Assembly: GCF_005884405.1 (NCBI RefSeq)
Contig: NZ_VCAO01000006.1
Location: 1 to 64,000 of the forward strand
DNA: 64,000 bases
Direction of reading: 5' to 3'
Source: Qipengyuania marisflavi
GTDB taxonomy: Bacteria > Pseudomonadota > Alphaproteobacteria > Sphingomonadales > Sphingomonadaceae
The notes beneath the pieces were generated by a model. That model did not search any database, was not told where the DNA came from, and was given only the letters and a program-made list of their open reading frames with translations. This document shows positions 36,344-45,307 of this stretch, piece after piece (the first letter of the stretch is position 1; each line of letters begins with the position of its first letter). Made by a program: the position numbers and the translations under genes.

Positions 36344-36423
36344 GATTGTGTCTGTAGCACAGCTGCAAGGGCGCTGCATTGTATCCATGCGAAATGTCCC
36401 GCCCGGAGACACTGACGCCCGTT

Positions 36424-37182
36424 TCAGCCCCGCGCGGGCAATCCGGCAGCGCGCAGCGCGTCATGCGCTTCGGCAATCGTGTGCTGGCCGAAATGGAAAA
36501 TCGACGCGGCCAGCACCGCGCTGGCGTGCCCCTGCCGCACCCCTTCGACCAGATGATCCAGCGTGCCGACCCCGCCGCTGGCAATCACCGGGATGCCAAC
36601 CGCATCGGCGATGGCGCGGGTTAGGCCCAGATCGTAACCGCGCTTCGTCCCGTCGCCATCCATCGACGTGACCAGCAATTCGCCCGCGCCCAGCTCTGAC
36701 AGACGGCACGCGTGTTCCAGCGCATCCAGACCGGCGGCGCGGCGGCCGCCGTGGGTGAAGATTTCCCAGCGGTCCCCAACGCGGCGCGCATCGACGCTGG
36801 CGACCACGCACTGGCTGCCGAATTTGCCTGCGATATCGGCGACCAGCTCGGGCCGCTCAACCGCTGCGGAATTGACTGCAATCTTGTCCGCGCCTGCCAG
36901 CAACAATGCGCGCGCATCCTCTACGCTGCGCACCCCGCCGCCCACGGTCAGCGGCATAAAACACACCTCTGCCGTGCGCCGGACGATATCGAGCAAGGTG
37001 CCGCGCCCTTCATGCGTGGCCGAGATATCGAGAAAACACAGCTCGTCCGCACCCGCCGCATCATAGGCCTGCGCCTGCTCCACCGGATCCCCCGCATCGC
37101 GCAGATCGACAAAGTTTACCCCCTTCACCACACGCCCGTCGCGCACATCGAGGCAGGGAATGACGCGGATGCGGACAGTCAT
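36424..37182 (-). CDS. hisF: Imidazole glycerol phosphate synthase, cyclase subunit
   Basis: A 252-residue TIM barrel starting [22 protein letters not shown] with the catalytic Asp, and with [17 protein letters not shown] and [16 protein letters not shown] phosphate-binding loops. It makes imidazole glycerol phosphate with HisH. Its ATG overlaps the hisA stop region by one base. Confidence 0.97.
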   Translation of the reverse strand: MTVRIRVIPCLDVRDGRVVKGVNFVDLRDAGDPVEQAQAYDAAGADELCFLDISATHEGRGTLLDIVRRTAEVCFMPLTVGGGVRSVEDARALLLAGADKIAVNSAAVERPELVADIAGKFGSQCVVASVDARRVGDRWEIFTHGGRRAAGLDALEHACRLSELGAGELLVTSMDGDGTKRGYDLGLTRAIADAVGIPVIASGGVGTLDHLVEGVRQGHASAVLAASIFHFGQHTIAEAHDALRAAGLPARG

Positions 37183-37907
37183 CAGCGCGCTGCCATTGCC
37201 AGCGCCGCGCTCAGGTCCAGACGCCCTTCGAACAGCGCGCGGCCTGTTATCACGCCTTCAATGCCCTCGTGTGCGTGCAGCGACAGGACGTGGATATCGT
37301 CCAGCCCCTTGACCCCGCCACTGGCGATCACGGGGATGTCGACGCGGCGGGCAAGCTCCAGCGTCGCATCGATGTTCACGCCCTTGAGCAGGCCGTCGCG
37401 CCCGATATCGGTGAACAGCAGGCTGGCGACCCCGGCATCCTCGAACCGGCGGGCCAGATCGACCACGCCGACATCGGATACTTCGGCCCAGCCTTCGGTT
37501 GCCACCATCCCGTCCTTGGCATCCACCGCCACCACGATGCCGCCGGCGTATTCGCGCGCCATATCCTTGACGAAATCGGGATCCTTGAGCGCGGCTGATC
37601 CCATCACGATCCGCGCCACACCAGCCGCGAACCAGCCTTCGACGTCCGCGCGCGTGCGGATGCCGCCGCCCAGCTGGACGTAGCCTGGGAAAGCCGCGAC
37701 GATGCGCTGCACCGCCTTGCGGTTCTGCGCGCTGCCGGCGAAGGAGCCGTCGAGATCGACGACATGGAGATGCTCCGCCCCCGCCCCGGCAAACAGCATG
37801 GCCTGCGCCGCCGGATCGTCACCATAGACGGTCGCGCGGTCCATATCGCCTTCGGCCAGCCGCACCACCTGGCCGCCCTTCAGGTCGATTGCGGGAAATA
37901 TGATCAT
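37182..37907 (-). CDS. hisA: ProFAR isomerase
   Basis: A 241-residue TIM barrel, [21 protein letters not shown] at the start, [17 protein letters not shown] and [13 protein letters not shown] later. ATG 37907-37905 overlaps the hisH stop as ATGA, which decides the start over the in-frame GTG three codons upstream. Confidence 0.97.
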   Translation of the reverse strand: MIIFPAIDLKGGQVVRLAEGDMDRATVYGDDPAAQAMLFAGAGAEHLHVVDLDGSFAGSAQNRKAVQRIVAAFPGYVQLGGGIRTRADVEGWFAAGVARIVMGSAALKDPDFVKDMAREYAGGIVVAVDAKDGMVATEGWAEVSDVGVVDLARRFEDAGVASLLFTDIGRDGLLKGVNIDATLELARRVDIPVIASGGVKGLDDIHVLSLHAHEGIEGVITGRALFEGRLDLSAALAMAAR

Positions 37908-38530
37908 GGCTTCCACTCCAGGAAACGCGAAAGCAGCGACAGACCGAAAGCCTGGCTCTTCTCGGGATGAAATTGCACGCCCAGCAGATTGTCACGGCCA
38001 ATCGCCGCCACCAATCCGCCGCCGTGGTCGGTCATCGCCAGCACATCGGCACCGCTGCTGGCGTGAAAATGATAGGAATGCAGGAAATAGGCCTCGCCCG
38101 TCTCGACCACCGGATGCCCGCGGGCGTGCGGCGTCAGCGCGACATCGTTCCAGCCCATATGCGGCACCTTGATAGAACTGTCGGCGGGCACAATCCGGCG
38201 CACTTCACCGCCGATCCAGTCCAGTCCCGGCGTCTCGCCATGCTCCAGCCCGCGCGTCGCCAGCAATTGCATCCCCACACAGATGCCCAGAAACGGCGCG
38301 CCGCCCACGAACACCCGTTCGTGCATCGCCTCCGCCGCTCCGGTCACAGCGCGTAATCCCTCGGCGCAGGCCTTGAACGATCCGACACCGGGCAGCACGA
38401 TGCGGTCCGCCGCGCGCAGCACATCGGGATCGGCAGTCACCTGGACATGCGCGCCAACCTTGCGCAGCGCGTTTTCGACCGAATGCAGATTGCCCGCGCC
38501 ATAATCGACCAGCGCGACGACTTCAGCCAC
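37904..38530 (-). CDS. hisH: Imidazole glycerol phosphate synthase, glutaminase subunit
   Basis: About 208 residues, class I glutamine amidotransferase. [21 protein letters not shown] opens it; the nucleophile Cys is in [11 protein letters not shown]; the His/Glu pair is in [10 protein letters not shown]. It feeds ammonia to HisF. GTG 38530-38528 overlaps the hisB stop and starts [11 protein letters not shown]; the open frame further upstream lies inside hisB. Confidence 0.95.
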   Translation of the reverse strand: MAEVVALVDYGAGNLHSVENALRKVGAHVQVTADPDVLRAADRIVLPGVGSFKACAEGLRAVTGAAEAMHERVFVGGAPFLGICVGMQLLATRGLEHGETPGLDWIGGEVRRIVPADSSIKVPHMGWNDVALTPHARGHPVVETGEAYFLHSYHFHASSGADVLAMTDHGGGLVAAIGRDNLLGVQFHPEKSQAFGLSLLSRFLEWKP

Positions 38531-39116
38531 CAAGCTGCCCCTTGGTGCTTGGGACCATCCCGCCCTTGCGCGGATCAACCTCGACTGCCGTGCGCAAGGC
38601 GCGGGCAAAACCCTTGTAGATGCTTTCGCAAATGTGGTGGTTGTTCTGGCCGTAAAGCAGTTCAATATGCAGCGTCAGCCCGGCAGTCTGCGCCACTGAA
38701 TGGAACCAGTGTTCGATCAGTTCCGTGTCCCATTCACCCAATTTTTCCTGCGTGAACCCGGCGCGCCACACCAGGTAGGGGCGGCCCGAAATATCCAGCG
38801 CCACCCGTGCCAGCGTCTCGTCCATCGGCGAATAGGCCGCGCCGTAGCGCGCGATCCCGCCTTTGTCTCCCAGCGCCTGCGCCAGCGCCTGACCCAGCGC
38901 CAGCGCGCTGTCTTCGGTGGTGTGGTGCTGATCGACATGCAGATCGCCCGTCACCTGCATCGTCACATTGATCAGGGAATGGCGCGATACCTGTTCGACC
39001 ATGTGATCGAGAAAGCCGATCCCGGTCGACACATCATAGGCCCCCGTCCCGTCGAGATTGACCTCGACCAGAATGCGGGTTTCTTCGGTGTTGCGTTCTA
39101 TCCGGCCTGTTCGCAT
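38523..39116 (-). CDS. hisB: Imidazoleglycerol-phosphate dehydratase
   Basis: A 197-residue monofunctional HisB with the metal motifs [35 protein letters not shown] and [17 protein letters not shown]. First gene of the cluster hisB-H-A-F-E on the minus strand. MRTGRIERN at 39116 matches the family start. The promoter should lie in 39117-39254, shared divergently with sspB. Confidence 0.97.
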   Translation of the reverse strand: MRTGRIERNTEETRILVEVNLDGTGAYDVSTGIGFLDHMVEQVSRHSLINVTMQVTGDLHVDQHHTTEDSALALGQALAQALGDKGGIARYGAAYSPMDETLARVALDISGRPYLVWRAGFTQEKLGEWDTELIEHWFHSVAQTAGLTLHIELLYGQNNHHICESIYKGFARALRTAVEVDPRKGGMVPSTKGQLGG

Positions 39117-39254
39117 GGCCGCAGCGCTAGAGAGGATGATGCGCCTGCGCAAGACATCGCCGCATCATCGCCTCGCACGCCCCGCCGCTGTGGTCAGGGT
39201 AAAGCCGCAGTTAAAGCCCTTGACCCGCGCCGACCGGCGCTCCACCTACGCCCC

Positions 39255-39758
39255 ATGAGCGAAGACACGCCCGACAGCCTGATCCCCTATGATGCCATCG
39301 TGCAGGAGGCCCTGCGCGCAGTGGTCGGCCGCGTGCTGAATGAAATTGTGGACGGCGGCAGCGAACTGCCCGGCAACCACCATTTCTACATCACTTTCAA
39401 GACCCACGCGCCCGGCGTCACCATTCCCGACAGCCTGCGCCAGCGGTTTCCCGATGAAATGACCATCGTGCTCCAGAACAAATTCTGGGACCTCAATGTG
39501 CGCGAGGATGGCTTTGGCGTCGGCCTGTCGTTCAATCAGGTCCCTGCCATGCTCGACATCCCTTACGCAGCGATCACGCAATTCGTCGATCCGGCGGTGG
39601 ATTTCGGGCTGCAATTCCAGGCGACCGTCGCCGACATGGCACCCGCCCCCACCGATCTGGCTGGCAATGACGGGCTGGAACAGGGCGGGGATGACGGCGT
39701 TAAAGGAGCGGATGACGGCTCCAATGTCGTCACGGTCGATTTCGGCCGCAAGAAATAG
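39255..39758 (+). CDS. sspB: SspB-family ClpXP adaptor
   Basis: A 167-residue protein. IPYDAIVQEALRAVVGRVL at the start, GNHHFYITFKTHAPGV, IVLQNKFWDLNV and IPYAAITQFVDPAVDFGLQF match alphaproteobacterial SspB. A flexible acidic tail ends in VVTVDFGRKK, which fits a ClpX-docking peptide. SspB hands ssrA-tagged and other substrates to ClpXP. ATG 39255 is chosen; longer frames upstream are antisense to hisB. Confidence 0.92.
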   Translation: MSEDTPDSLIPYDAIVQEALRAVVGRVLNEIVDGGSELPGNHHFYITFKTHAPGVTIPDSLRQRFPDEMTIVLQNKFWDLNVREDGFGVGLSFNQVPAMLDIPYAAITQFVDPAVDFGLQFQATVADMAPAPTDLAGNDGLEQGGDDGVKGADDGSNVVTVDFGRKK

Positions 39759-39795
39759 CTGCCGGGGCCGACCCCGGCATGGCAAGGGGCACGAC

Positions 39796-40209
39796 ATGGC
39801 GAAGAAAGCCAAGCATATTACCGACACAATGGGCAAGAAAATCGCCAGAGCCGGGCGCAAGGCGTCCGATGAAAACACCGTACCCGGCCCCAGCACCGAT
39901 CCTTCGACCAATCTGATCATCCATGACATCGTGTTGCGCAGCGCCGGGCGGCTGACCCGCCTGACGCTGGAAAAGGGCCTGCTGGGCCGCCGTTACGGCA
40001 CCCGTTTTGCCAAGGATGTGGTCGAAAACCGCTCGCTGCTGCACACGCTGGCGGCTTATGGCGTTACCAAGCTGGCGACCCGTTCGCTGCCCGGTGCGGC
40101 GCTGGTCGGCGGCGGCCTGCTGGTCAAGACCATCTTCGACCGCAGCAAGTCCAAGCGCGCCGCCAAACGCGATGGCAACAGGGTGCTGCGCGAACAGGCC
40201 AAGGAATAA
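39796..40209 (+). CDS. Conserved-looking basic protein of unknown function
   Basis: A 137-residue Lys/Arg-rich protein with a central weakly hydrophobic Gly-rich segment (TRSLPGAALVGGGLLVKTIFDRSKS) and a basic C-terminus. No family recognised. A GGGGC-like box and the ATG 39796 follow 37 bases after sspB, so it may be cotranscribed with it. It could be membrane-associated. Confidence 0.7.
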   Translation: MAKKAKHITDTMGKKIARAGRKASDENTVPGPSTDPSTNLIIHDIVLRSAGRLTRLTLEKGLLGRRYGTRFAKDVVENRSLLHTLAAYGVTKLATRSLPGAALVGGGLLVKTIFDRSKSKRAAKRDGNRVLREQAKE

Positions 40210-40271
40210 GGCCCGCCAACAGCAATGCATCGGGGGTTGATCTATGCCCCCGCCATGCGGCAACAGCGCGC

Positions 40272-40919
40272 ATGACCGAATCCGTCCAGCATATCGACAC
40301 GCTCGCCCGGCGCGGCATCATGTTCATCCTTTCCTCGCCTTCTGGCGCAGGGAAAACCACGATTTCCCGGATGCTGCTGGCCGCTGATGACCAGATCAAG
40401 CTGTCGGTTTCAGCCACCACCCGTCCGCCCCGCCCCGGCGAGGAAGACGGCGTGCATTACCATTTCGTCGATGACGCGGCGTTCGACCGGATGATCGAGG
40501 AAGACGATTTCTACGAATGGGCGCATGTCTTCAATTACCGTTACGGCACCCCCAAAGGGCACATCCGCAGCGGGCTGAAAGACGGTCAGGACGTATTGTT
40601 CGACATCGATTGGCAGGGCACGCAGCAGCTGTTCCAGAAGGACCAGCAAGATGTGGTTCGCGTGTTCATCCTGCCCCCCAGCATCGCCGCGCTCCAGCGC
40701 CGCCTGGAAAACCGCGCCACTGACAGCGGTGACGTGATCGAAAGCCGCATGGACCGCGCCCGCTCGGAAATCAGTCATTGGGATGCCTATGACTATGTCG
40801 TCATCAACGACGATGTCGATGAATGCTTCGCCAAGGTCCGCGATATCCTGGCCGCCGAACGTATGAAGCGCCAGCGGCAAACGGGGCTCATCCCCTTCGT
40901 GCGAGAATTGATGGGCTGA
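40272..40919 (+). CDS. gmk: Guanylate kinase
   Basis: A 215-residue enzyme phosphorylating GMP to GDP. The P-loop FILSSPSGAGKTTISRML, the GMP-binding SVSATTRPPRPGEEDGVHYHFV and the lid region are intact. The N-terminus is slightly extended, as usual in alphaproteobacteria. Confidence 0.97.
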   Translation: MTESVQHIDTLARRGIMFILSSPSGAGKTTISRMLLAADDQIKLSVSATTRPPRPGEEDGVHYHFVDDAAFDRMIEEDDFYEWAHVFNYRYGTPKGHIRSGLKDGQDVLFDIDWQGTQQLFQKDQQDVVRVFILPPSIAALQRRLENRATDSGDVIESRMDRARSEISHWDAYDYVVINDDVDECFAKVRDILAAERMKRQRQTGLIPFVRELMG

Positions 40920-40973
40920 TTGTCGGCTTACGACCCAATTGCGGACGCAACAGGTCTGGAGGGGCTTTTCGCT

Positions 40974-41186
40974 TCATGTCTCCGGAAGGGAAAAAAGGGT
41001 GTCGAAGGTTGTCTCCAGCGCGCGGGCGATTTTTAAGGCCAACACCGCCGACGGAACGAATATGCCGTTTTCGACCGAGTTAATGGTTTTTCGCGTCACA
41101 CCGGTCTGCTCCGCAAGCTGAGCCTGGGTAATGCCTTTTTCAGCGCGACGAACCTTCATCGTGTTGTGCAGCCGCTCATTCGTCAT
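40974..41186 (-). CDS. Small XRE-family HTH regulator
   Basis: A 70-residue Cro-type HTH: MKVRRAEKGITQAQLAEQTGVTRKTINSVENG. It belongs to a class of short regulators encoded next to a small membrane protein. Its ATG 41186 lies inside the end of that membrane-protein gene; an ATG at 41159 (MKVRRAEKG) is also plausible. It probably regulates this pair through the inverted repeat at 41622-41660. Confidence 0.88.
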   Translation of the reverse strand: MTNERLHNTMKVRRAEKGITQAQLAEQTGVTRKTINSVENGIFVPSAVLALKIARALETTFDTLFSLPET

Positions 41187-41598
41187 CGGGTACCGCTCGT
41201 TCCATCAGTGCGAACCCGATTATCGGGAGCGACAATCCTACGATTAGCATTGCGCGCAGAAGGTCATGGGCAGGCACGGTTGTGTTGCTTGCGACGAACA
41301 GGGCGATCAAGTTGGCACCGATCATGAGGCAATAGCCCCAAGTGAATGCCCTACGGCGATTCTGACGCGTAAGTTCGTCCTCGGTCGACATTCTCGGTCG
41401 TGCAAAAATTGGCGTTAGCAAGGCTACGACGGCGAGTGTCAGGAGCGTGAGGGCCATGGGGCCGATCATCGAAAACGCGCTTCCGGATAATTTTTCCTGC
41501 ACGTGATGAAATTCGGTCAGCTGCCACGCAGCAAAGGCAATACCGAGGAGAAGAAGGAATCCGGCGCGGCCTCTGGAAATTTGATTGATCGTTGACAC
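41176..41598 (-). CDS. Four-helix membrane protein paired with the HTH regulator
   Basis: A 140-residue protein with four hydrophobic helices (about residues 12-30, 42-62, 86-104, 113-131). The loop RMSTEDELTRQNRRRAF is basic. The gene overlaps the HTH gene by 11 bases. Similar small membrane protein/HTH pairs are widespread; their function is unknown. Confidence 0.72.
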   Translation of the reverse strand: MSTINQISRGRAGFLLLLGIAFAAWQLTEFHHVQEKLSGSAFSMIGPMALTLLTLAVVALLTPIFARPRMSTEDELTRQNRRRAFTWGYCLMIGANLIALFVASNTTVPAHDLLRAMLIVGLSLPIIGFALMERAVPDDE

Positions 41599-41621
41599 TA
41601 ACGTTCTCCCATTGTGTGGAA

Positions 41622-41660
41622 TGAGTAGTGTGCGTTACAACAGGAGAAGTCAACTACTCA
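41622..41660 (-). promoter_or_regulatory. Inverted repeat over the promoter of the membrane-protein/HTH pair
   Basis: TGAGTAGT (41622-41629) and ACTACTCA (41653-41660) form an 8-bp perfect inverted repeat 23 bases apart. On the minus strand TTGACT (41653-41648) makes a good -35 box overlapping one arm, and the other arm lies where the -10 would be. This suits repression by the HTH protein. Confidence 0.55.
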
Positions 41661-41982
41661 TTTGATTGGCGAAGATCGGGTCCGCTTCCCACCCCAATTC
41701 CAGAAATCCGGGGGCGAACGGGAAACCTTTTTCCTACAGTCGTGCGCATCGATAGGGTCTGATTGGTTCCTTCATACCGTCGATCAAACAGGCACGTTCA
41801 GCGGTTGCCGAATAAACGCGGCAATCCCGCGCAAATTTCGAGTGCACTTTGCGCGACTGCCTAAGGTTACACCAAACCGCGCGAACAGGAGCATAACTTG
41901 CTGAACAAAATCGAAAATTAAGCCCGACAAAGTTTTTTAAAAGGCCCCGGTGTGTGTAACACCCCGCCGCCGAAATGGCTGG
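41661..41982. other. Gene-free 320-bp stretch
   Basis: I see no supportable gene. An 80-codon plus-strand frame (41662-41904) shows no domain. A run of T and A near 41930-41945 just after the SDR gene could help end its transcription, but there is no stable hairpin before it. Confidence 0.6.
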
Positions 41983-42780
41983 TCAGAGCGCCTCGGCAAA
42001 ATGGCTGGGCAGATGCGCGTTGACGATGCCGCCGTCCACGGTCAGCGTTTCGCCCACGGTGTAATCGCCCGCCCGGCTGGCGAGATAGACCGCGCTGCCG
42101 CCCATATCGAGCTTGTCGCCGACGCGTTTGTTGGGGATGCCCTTGGCGGATTGTTCCTCGTGGTCGCGGGCCACCTTGTTCATGCTCGACGGGAAGGCAC
42201 CCGGCGCAATCGCGGTGACATAGACATTGTCCTGCACCAGCCGCGCCGCCATCCGGCGGGTGAGGTGGATCAGCGAGGCTTTGGAGGCCTGATAGGAATA
42301 GGTCTCCCACGGATTGATGCGCAGCCCGTCGATCGAACAGATGTTGATGACCTTGGCCGGGCGATCCTTGTTGGCCGCCGCGGTCAGCAGTGGGTGCAAT
42401 TGCTGGGTCAGGAAAAACGGCGTCTTGACGTTGAGGTCCATCACCTTGTCCCAGCCAATCTCGGGAAAATCGAGATATTCGGCGCCCCATGCGGCCCCGG
42501 CATTGTTAACCAGAATGTCCAGCTTGCTCTCGCGCCCGGAAATCTCTGCGACCAGTGCGGCGATCCCGTCCATGGTCGAGATATCGCCCTGAATGCCAAT
42601 CACCCGGTCACCCAGTTCGGCGCAAGTGTCTTCGATCTCGTTGATCTTGCGGGCGCTAATGTAAACCCGGTCGATGCCCGCCGCGAGGAAGCCCTCGACG
42701 ATCATCTTGCCGATCCCGCGGCTCCCGCCAGTAACCAGTGCGGTGCGCCCCTTGAGGCTGAAAAGGTCTTCGAGGGTCAT
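41983..42780 (-). CDS. Short-chain dehydrogenase/reductase
   Basis: A 265-residue classical SDR: cofactor loop VTGGSRGIG, NNAGAAWG, catalytic Ser in NICSIDGL and YSYQASKASL with the Tyr/Lys pair, then PGAFPSSM. It is the third gene after the two acyl-CoA dehydrogenases, so it may oxidise a hydroxyacyl-CoA or alcohol in the same pathway; substrate unknown. Confidence 0.9.
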   Translation of the reverse strand: MTLEDLFSLKGRTALVTGGSRGIGKMIVEGFLAAGIDRVYISARKINEIEDTCAELGDRVIGIQGDISTMDGIAALVAEISGRESKLDILVNNAGAAWGAEYLDFPEIGWDKVMDLNVKTPFFLTQQLHPLLTAAANKDRPAKVINICSIDGLRINPWETYSYQASKASLIHLTRRMAARLVQDNVYVTAIAPGAFPSSMNKVARDHEEQSAKGIPNKRVGDKLDMGGSAVYLASRAGDYTVGETLTVDGGIVNAHLPSHFAEAL

Positions 42781-42828
42781 AATTATTCTCCTGTCGTCAT
42801 CGCGGCGGAGGCCGGGTGACGGTAGTGT

Positions 42829-43968
42829 TTAATAGCCCGACAACTCTGCCACGCGGCCGGCGTGGTAATATTGGTCGCCAAGGAATTCCTGCAGCGCCCG
42901 GTCGCGTTTCATAAACAGGCCGATATCGTATTCATCAGTCATGCCGATACCGCCATGCATCTGCACACCTTCGCGGACCGCCAGACCGGCGGCCTGCGCC
43001 ACCTTGGCCTTGGCGACCGAGGCCATCAGATCGGCCTTTTCGCTGCCCGCGTCCAGCAGCTGCGCCGCCTTGATCGTGGCGGCCCGGGCAATTTCGACTT
43101 CGGAATACAGATGTGCGGCGCGGTGTTGCAGCGCCTGAAACTCGCCGATCAATTTGCCGAACTGCTTGCGCTGCTTGAGGTAATCGACGGTCATGTCCAT
43201 CGCCCCGCTGGCCACGCCAACCCCTTCGGCAGCCGCGCCGATGCGCCCGGCCATCAGCATCTGGTTCAGCACCGCGCGGCCACCATCGACCTCACCGATG
43301 ACCGCATCGCCGTCCAGCTCGACATCGGCGAATTTGGTGTGCGTCGCCATCGAGCTGTCGACCAGCCGCACCGCCTCATGGGTCATGTTGGCGGCATCCC
43401 TGGGGACTGCGAACAGGGTGATCCCGCCCTCATCATTGTCATCTCCCGACGTGCGCGCGGCGACCACCAGCATATCGGCGCTGGCGCCCTGGAGCACAAA
43501 GTCCTTCTGTCCCGACAGGCGGAACCCGTTGCCCGATTTCTGGGCGCGGGTCTTGATCCGTTCGGGGCGGTGCTTGCCGCCCTCGTCGATTGCCACGGCA
43601 AACACGCTGTCACCGGCGATCAGGCCGGGAAGCCAGCGGCCCCTGGCATCATCGCTGCCATGCGCCAGCGCGGTGGCGGCGAGCACGGAGGAGGTGAGGA
43701 AGGGCGAGGGTGTCAGATTGCGACCGATTTCCTCCAGCACGATGCCGGCTTCGACATGGCCCATGCCCAGTCCGCCATCATTCTCGGCTACCAGCATCCC
43801 GGTGAAACCCATTTCGGCAAACTGCTTCCACAATCCGTGGCCGAAACCGTCCTTGCAATCACGGTCACGCCAATGGCGCAGCTGTTTGGTGATCGCACCT
43901 TCGTCAGCCATGAACTGGCGGGCGCTGTCGGCGAGCATCGCCTGGTCGTCGTCATGATAGAGCGGCAT
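42829..43968 (-). CDS. Acyl-CoA dehydrogenase, smaller-partner type
   Basis: A 379-residue flavoenzyme. The fold is clear (LVAENDGGLGMGHVEAGIVLEEIG; RKQFGKLIGEFQALQHR; GVQMHGGIGMTDEYDIGLFMKR). The C-terminal DEYDIGL form and the weak catalytic-Glu region resemble the second subunit of heterotetrameric ACADs in steroid and branched-acid pathways, and it follows another ACAD by three bases. Partnership is inferred. Confidence 0.92.
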   Translation of the reverse strand: MPLYHDDDQAMLADSARQFMADEGAITKQLRHWRDRDCKDGFGHGLWKQFAEMGFTGMLVAENDGGLGMGHVEAGIVLEEIGRNLTPSPFLTSSVLAATALAHGSDDARGRWLPGLIAGDSVFAVAIDEGGKHRPERIKTRAQKSGNGFRLSGQKDFVLQGASADMLVVAARTSGDDNDEGGITLFAVPRDAANMTHEAVRLVDSSMATHTKFADVELDGDAVIGEVDGGRAVLNQMLMAGRIGAAAEGVGVASGAMDMTVDYLKQRKQFGKLIGEFQALQHRAAHLYSEVEIARAATIKAAQLLDAGSEKADLMASVAKAKVAQAAGLAVREGVQMHGGIGMTDEYDIGLFMKRDRALQEFLGDQYYHAGRVAELSGY

Positions 43969-43971
43969 GGA

Positions 43972-45135
43972 TCAGGCTCCCGGCAGATCGAGGATACGTT
44001 TGGCGATGACGTTGAGCATGACCTCGGACGTGCCGCCTTCGATGGAATTGGCCTTGGTCCTCAGCCAGCCGCGTGCCGCCTTGCCGCCGCCCGTTTCGGC
44101 GCTGTCCCATTCCAGCGCCCGGCTGCCGCCCGCCGCCATCATCAGCTCGTGACGGCGCTTGTTCAGCTCGGTCCCGGCGTATTTCATCATGTTCGGCTGG
44201 GCGGGATGGCCCTTGCCGACATTGACCTCGTCGAGGAATTTCTCGCCCATTGCGGAATAAGCCAGCGCATCGACATCGAACTGCGCCAATTGCGCGCGCA
44301 GCACCGGGTCGATCTCGCCCACCATTCGCTTGATCACCGCGCCAATCCCGGCAGTGCGATCACCGCCGCCCGCGCCGGAAATCATCTCGCGTTCGTGGCC
44401 GAGCAGATATTTTGCCACGTCCCACCCGCGATTGATCTCACCGACATGCTGTTCTTTGGGGACCTTCACATCGTCGAAGAAGGTTTCGCAGAACGGGCTG
44501 TTGCCACTGATCAGCAGGATCGGCTTGGTGCTGACGCCAGCCGTTTCCATGTCGAACAGCATGAAGGTGATGCCCTGATATTTGTTGCTCTTGTCGGTGC
44601 GGACAAGGCAGAAAATCCAGTCGGCTTCATCGGCGTAAGAGGTCCAGATTTTCTGGCCATTGACCACCCAATGGTCGCCCTCGTCAGCGCCAAAGGTCTG
44701 CATCGACACCAGATCGGAGCCGCTGCCGGGTTCGGAATAGCCCTGACACCAGCGGATTTCACCGCGGGCGATCTGGGTCAGATAATGCTTCTTCTGCTCC
44801 TCGGTACCGAATTTGAGCAGAGCGGGGCCGAGCATCCAGATGCCAAAGCTGGACAATGGCAGACGCGCGCCGATGCTGGACATTTCCTGGCGCAAGATCT
44901 TGGCCTGGGCAGCGGACAGGCCCGCGCCGCCGTAATCCCTGGGCCAATCGGGAACGGTGTAACCCTTGTCGCGGCAGGCCAGGAACCACTGCTTTTGCGC
45001 GTCGCTGTTGAAAACGGCCCGGCGTCCGCCCCAGAAGACATCCTCTTCCCCGCGTACCGGTTTGCGCATTTCTTCGGGGCAGTTGGCTGCCAGCCAGTCA
45101 CGCACCTCGGTGCGGAATGCTTCCAGATCGGACAT
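43972..45135 (-). CDS. Acyl-CoA dehydrogenase, larger-partner type
   Basis: A 387-residue flavoenzyme with WPRDYGGAGLSAAQAKILRQEM, QGYSEPGSGSDLVSMQTFG (flavin loop), VNGQKIWTSYADEADW and the terminal GGTSEVMLNVIAKRIL. It heads the minus-strand unit ACAD-ACAD-SDR. The specific acyl-CoA is unknown. Confidence 0.95.
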   Translation of the reverse strand: MSDLEAFRTEVRDWLAANCPEEMRKPVRGEEDVFWGGRRAVFNSDAQKQWFLACRDKGYTVPDWPRDYGGAGLSAAQAKILRQEMSSIGARLPLSSFGIWMLGPALLKFGTEEQKKHYLTQIARGEIRWCQGYSEPGSGSDLVSMQTFGADEGDHWVVNGQKIWTSYADEADWIFCLVRTDKSNKYQGITFMLFDMETAGVSTKPILLISGNSPFCETFFDDVKVPKEQHVGEINRGWDVAKYLLGHEREMISGAGGGDRTAGIGAVIKRMVGEIDPVLRAQLAQFDVDALAYSAMGEKFLDEVNVGKGHPAQPNMMKYAGTELNKRRHELMMAAGGSRALEWDSAETGGGKAARGWLRTKANSIEGGTSEVMLNVIAKRILDLPGA

Positions 45136-45307
45136 TGTCCAGGCTCCTCTCGATAAGCTCCCAATTGACGCTTACGTTAGGGTGATTCGCGCCGCCCAAG
45201 CAAGCGCGTTGATGCCGCATCGCGATGCCGTAGCGTCACCCTGTTTCCGTTGACGCGAAGGGCAGCTCGCCTAAGCTGAAAGCCGCAGAAATTGGGAGAT
45301 TGGACGC
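45136..45307. promoter_or_regulatory. Divergent promoter region with repeated motifs
   Basis: Between the divergent ACAD and SDR genes. AGGGTGA (45179-45185) and TCACCCT (45236-45242) are inverted copies, and TTGACGC occurs at both 45165-45171 and 45250-45256. They could serve a shared regulator; no regulator gene is adjacent. Confidence 0.35.

Noticed and set aside
41662-41904. 80-codon plus-strand frame after the HTH-pair promoter
   Set aside because: No domain, no ribosome-binding site at the start, and unusual composition for a coding gene here.
42862-45156. 764-codon open frame on the plus strand
   Set aside because: It is antisense to the two acyl-CoA dehydrogenases, whose motifs are complete; the translated sequence shows the His/Gln-rich look of a high-GC antisense frame.
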